Positions 63,601 to 64,000 of a stretch of 64,000 nucleotides of DNA are shown here, piece after piece. The position numbers and the translations under genes are program-made. Position 1 is the stretch's first letter, and the number at the start of each line of letters is the position of its first letter. A model generated the notes under the pieces. It saw only the letters and a program-made list of their open reading frames with translations, did not search any database and had not been told where the DNA came from. This stretch comes from Apostichopus japonicus (Eukaryota > Echinodermata > Holothuroidea > Aspidochirotida > Stichopodidae). The stretch is from the NCBI RefSeq assembly GCF_037975245.1, contig NC_092575.1, positions 4,583,501-4,647,500 of the forward strand, in the 5' to 3' direction.

Positions 63601-64000
63601 TTTTTTTTCAACTATTAGGGTCCCAATGTGTGTGAGAATTAATGAACAGCCTAATATTAATTTTTGACCATCTTATTTTCACCGTTTCAAAGTTTTGTTG
63701 TCATTCCAAATTGATGAACTGCTTAATCTCAAATGCATCAGTGTAGAAAATGATCTTGTCCAACTTTTACAGGCTCCACCCATATGTGGAACCATAATGT
63801 TGGGCAAAAGGGAGGGGGGGGGGGATTGCTGGAGGGGGAAACTGGGAAAGCAGCTATATGTAGGTTAGAGCTATCATTAGGATCAAATATTTGAAAGCAT
63901 AGGATTTTATGTGTATTCATCCTTGTTGAATGGGATGGAGGGTCGGGGAGGGGTGGGGGGTGTCCAATTGACTTGGCTGCCCTATTGGTCGTCTATTTGC
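60630..64000 (+). repeat. higher-order block C, copy 2 with one extra unit, cut by window edge
   Basis: Second copy of block C with one additional unit (about 61.5-62.4 kb), which explains the change of offset from four to five units. It probably continues beyond the window. Confidence 0.65.

Larger units (their letters stand above)
25541..64000 (+). repeat. satellite array, period about 807 bp, at least 47 units
   Basis: Almost continuous head-to-tail array reaching the right edge. The landmark AACTGCTTAATCTCAAAT occurs 48 times, at 25810, 26611, 27421, 28221, 29027, 29834, 30635, 31439, 32293, 33100, 33898, 34700, 35499, 36308, 37111, 37912, 38772, 39578, 40377, 41175, 41986, 42791, 43592, 44397, 45188, 45991, 46799, 47605, 48411, 49216, 50017, 50814, 51618, 52430, 53233, 54035, 54847, 55653, 56457, 57262, 58068, 58878, 59680, 60492, 61296, 62103, 62915 and 63717. 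The mean spacing is 806.5. Each unit holds, in order, GTTTTGATGTCATTCCAAAT, a short inverted repeat TCCACCCATATGTGGA, a variable G-run, a G-quadruplex motif, a second GTTTTGATGTCATTCCA followed by CTAGTTGAGTGGG, and two T-runs. Units are visually above about 90% identical. No coding domain is recognised. Confidence 0.97.

Noticed and set aside
25541-64000. Dozens of ORFs of 60-118 codons in the satellite as genes
   Set aside because: They repeat with the 807-bp period on both strands, are broken by G-run length changes, and match no family. They are consequences of the repeat sequence.
25541-64000. Array as a pure assembly artefact
   Set aside because: Units differ by many substitutions and have subfamily structure, so most copies are real. 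Exact copy number and the near-identical blocks still need read-depth confirmation.

Overview
This is metazoan nuclear DNA: spliced minus-strand exons with GT-AG introns, AT-rich non-coding sequence, minisatellites, dispersed repeats and a long satellite. The repeat style (blocks rich in GACCTTTGACC, CA-tailed repeats, a long satellite) and the protein sequence suggest a marine invertebrate, possibly a deuterostome such as an echinoderm or hemichordate. That assignment is a weak inference.

Gene content: one protein-coding gene can be supported, the 3' two-thirds of a gamma-synergin (SYNRG) homologue. It lies on the minus strand from about 20541 (EH-domain exon) down to a stop codon at 4311-4313. 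Ten exons were assembled by hand. All junctions are GT-AG, the phases match at every junction, and the exons sum to 2419 bases, i.e. one base of a split codon plus 806 codons including the stop. In order, the product has an EH domain, a linker rich in Pro/Gln and then Ser, an exon of 1149 bp with about ten DFxDF-like motifs of the type that binds the gamma-adaptin ear, and a conserved C-terminal domain ending in a CxxC/HxxC pattern. The N-terminal exons are not seen and should lie beyond the right edge.

Layout: 1-4034 is non-coding downstream flank with a MITE-like element (1908-2434). 4035-20541 holds the SYNRG 3' UTR, exons and introns. The introns contain a minisatellite of about 29 bp, several short duplications and G-rich tracts. 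20542-25200 is non-coding, probably intronic, with a block of about 2.2 kb of repeats dense in AGGTCA half-sites and a CA microsatellite. From about 25540 to the right edge (38 kb, 60% of the window) there is one tandem satellite with a mean period of about 807 bp. Forty-eight successive copies of one landmark can be counted. A diverged inverted partial copy sits at its left edge. The array shows subfamilies, multi-unit higher-order duplications, and a predicted G-quadruplex motif in nearly every unit, always on the same strand. If SYNRG continues to the right, this array lies inside its intron, which would then be at least 43 kb long.

No tRNA, rRNA, CRISPR array or recognisable transposase or reverse transcriptase was found. 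The most unusual feature is the apparently intronic satellite with its higher-order structure.
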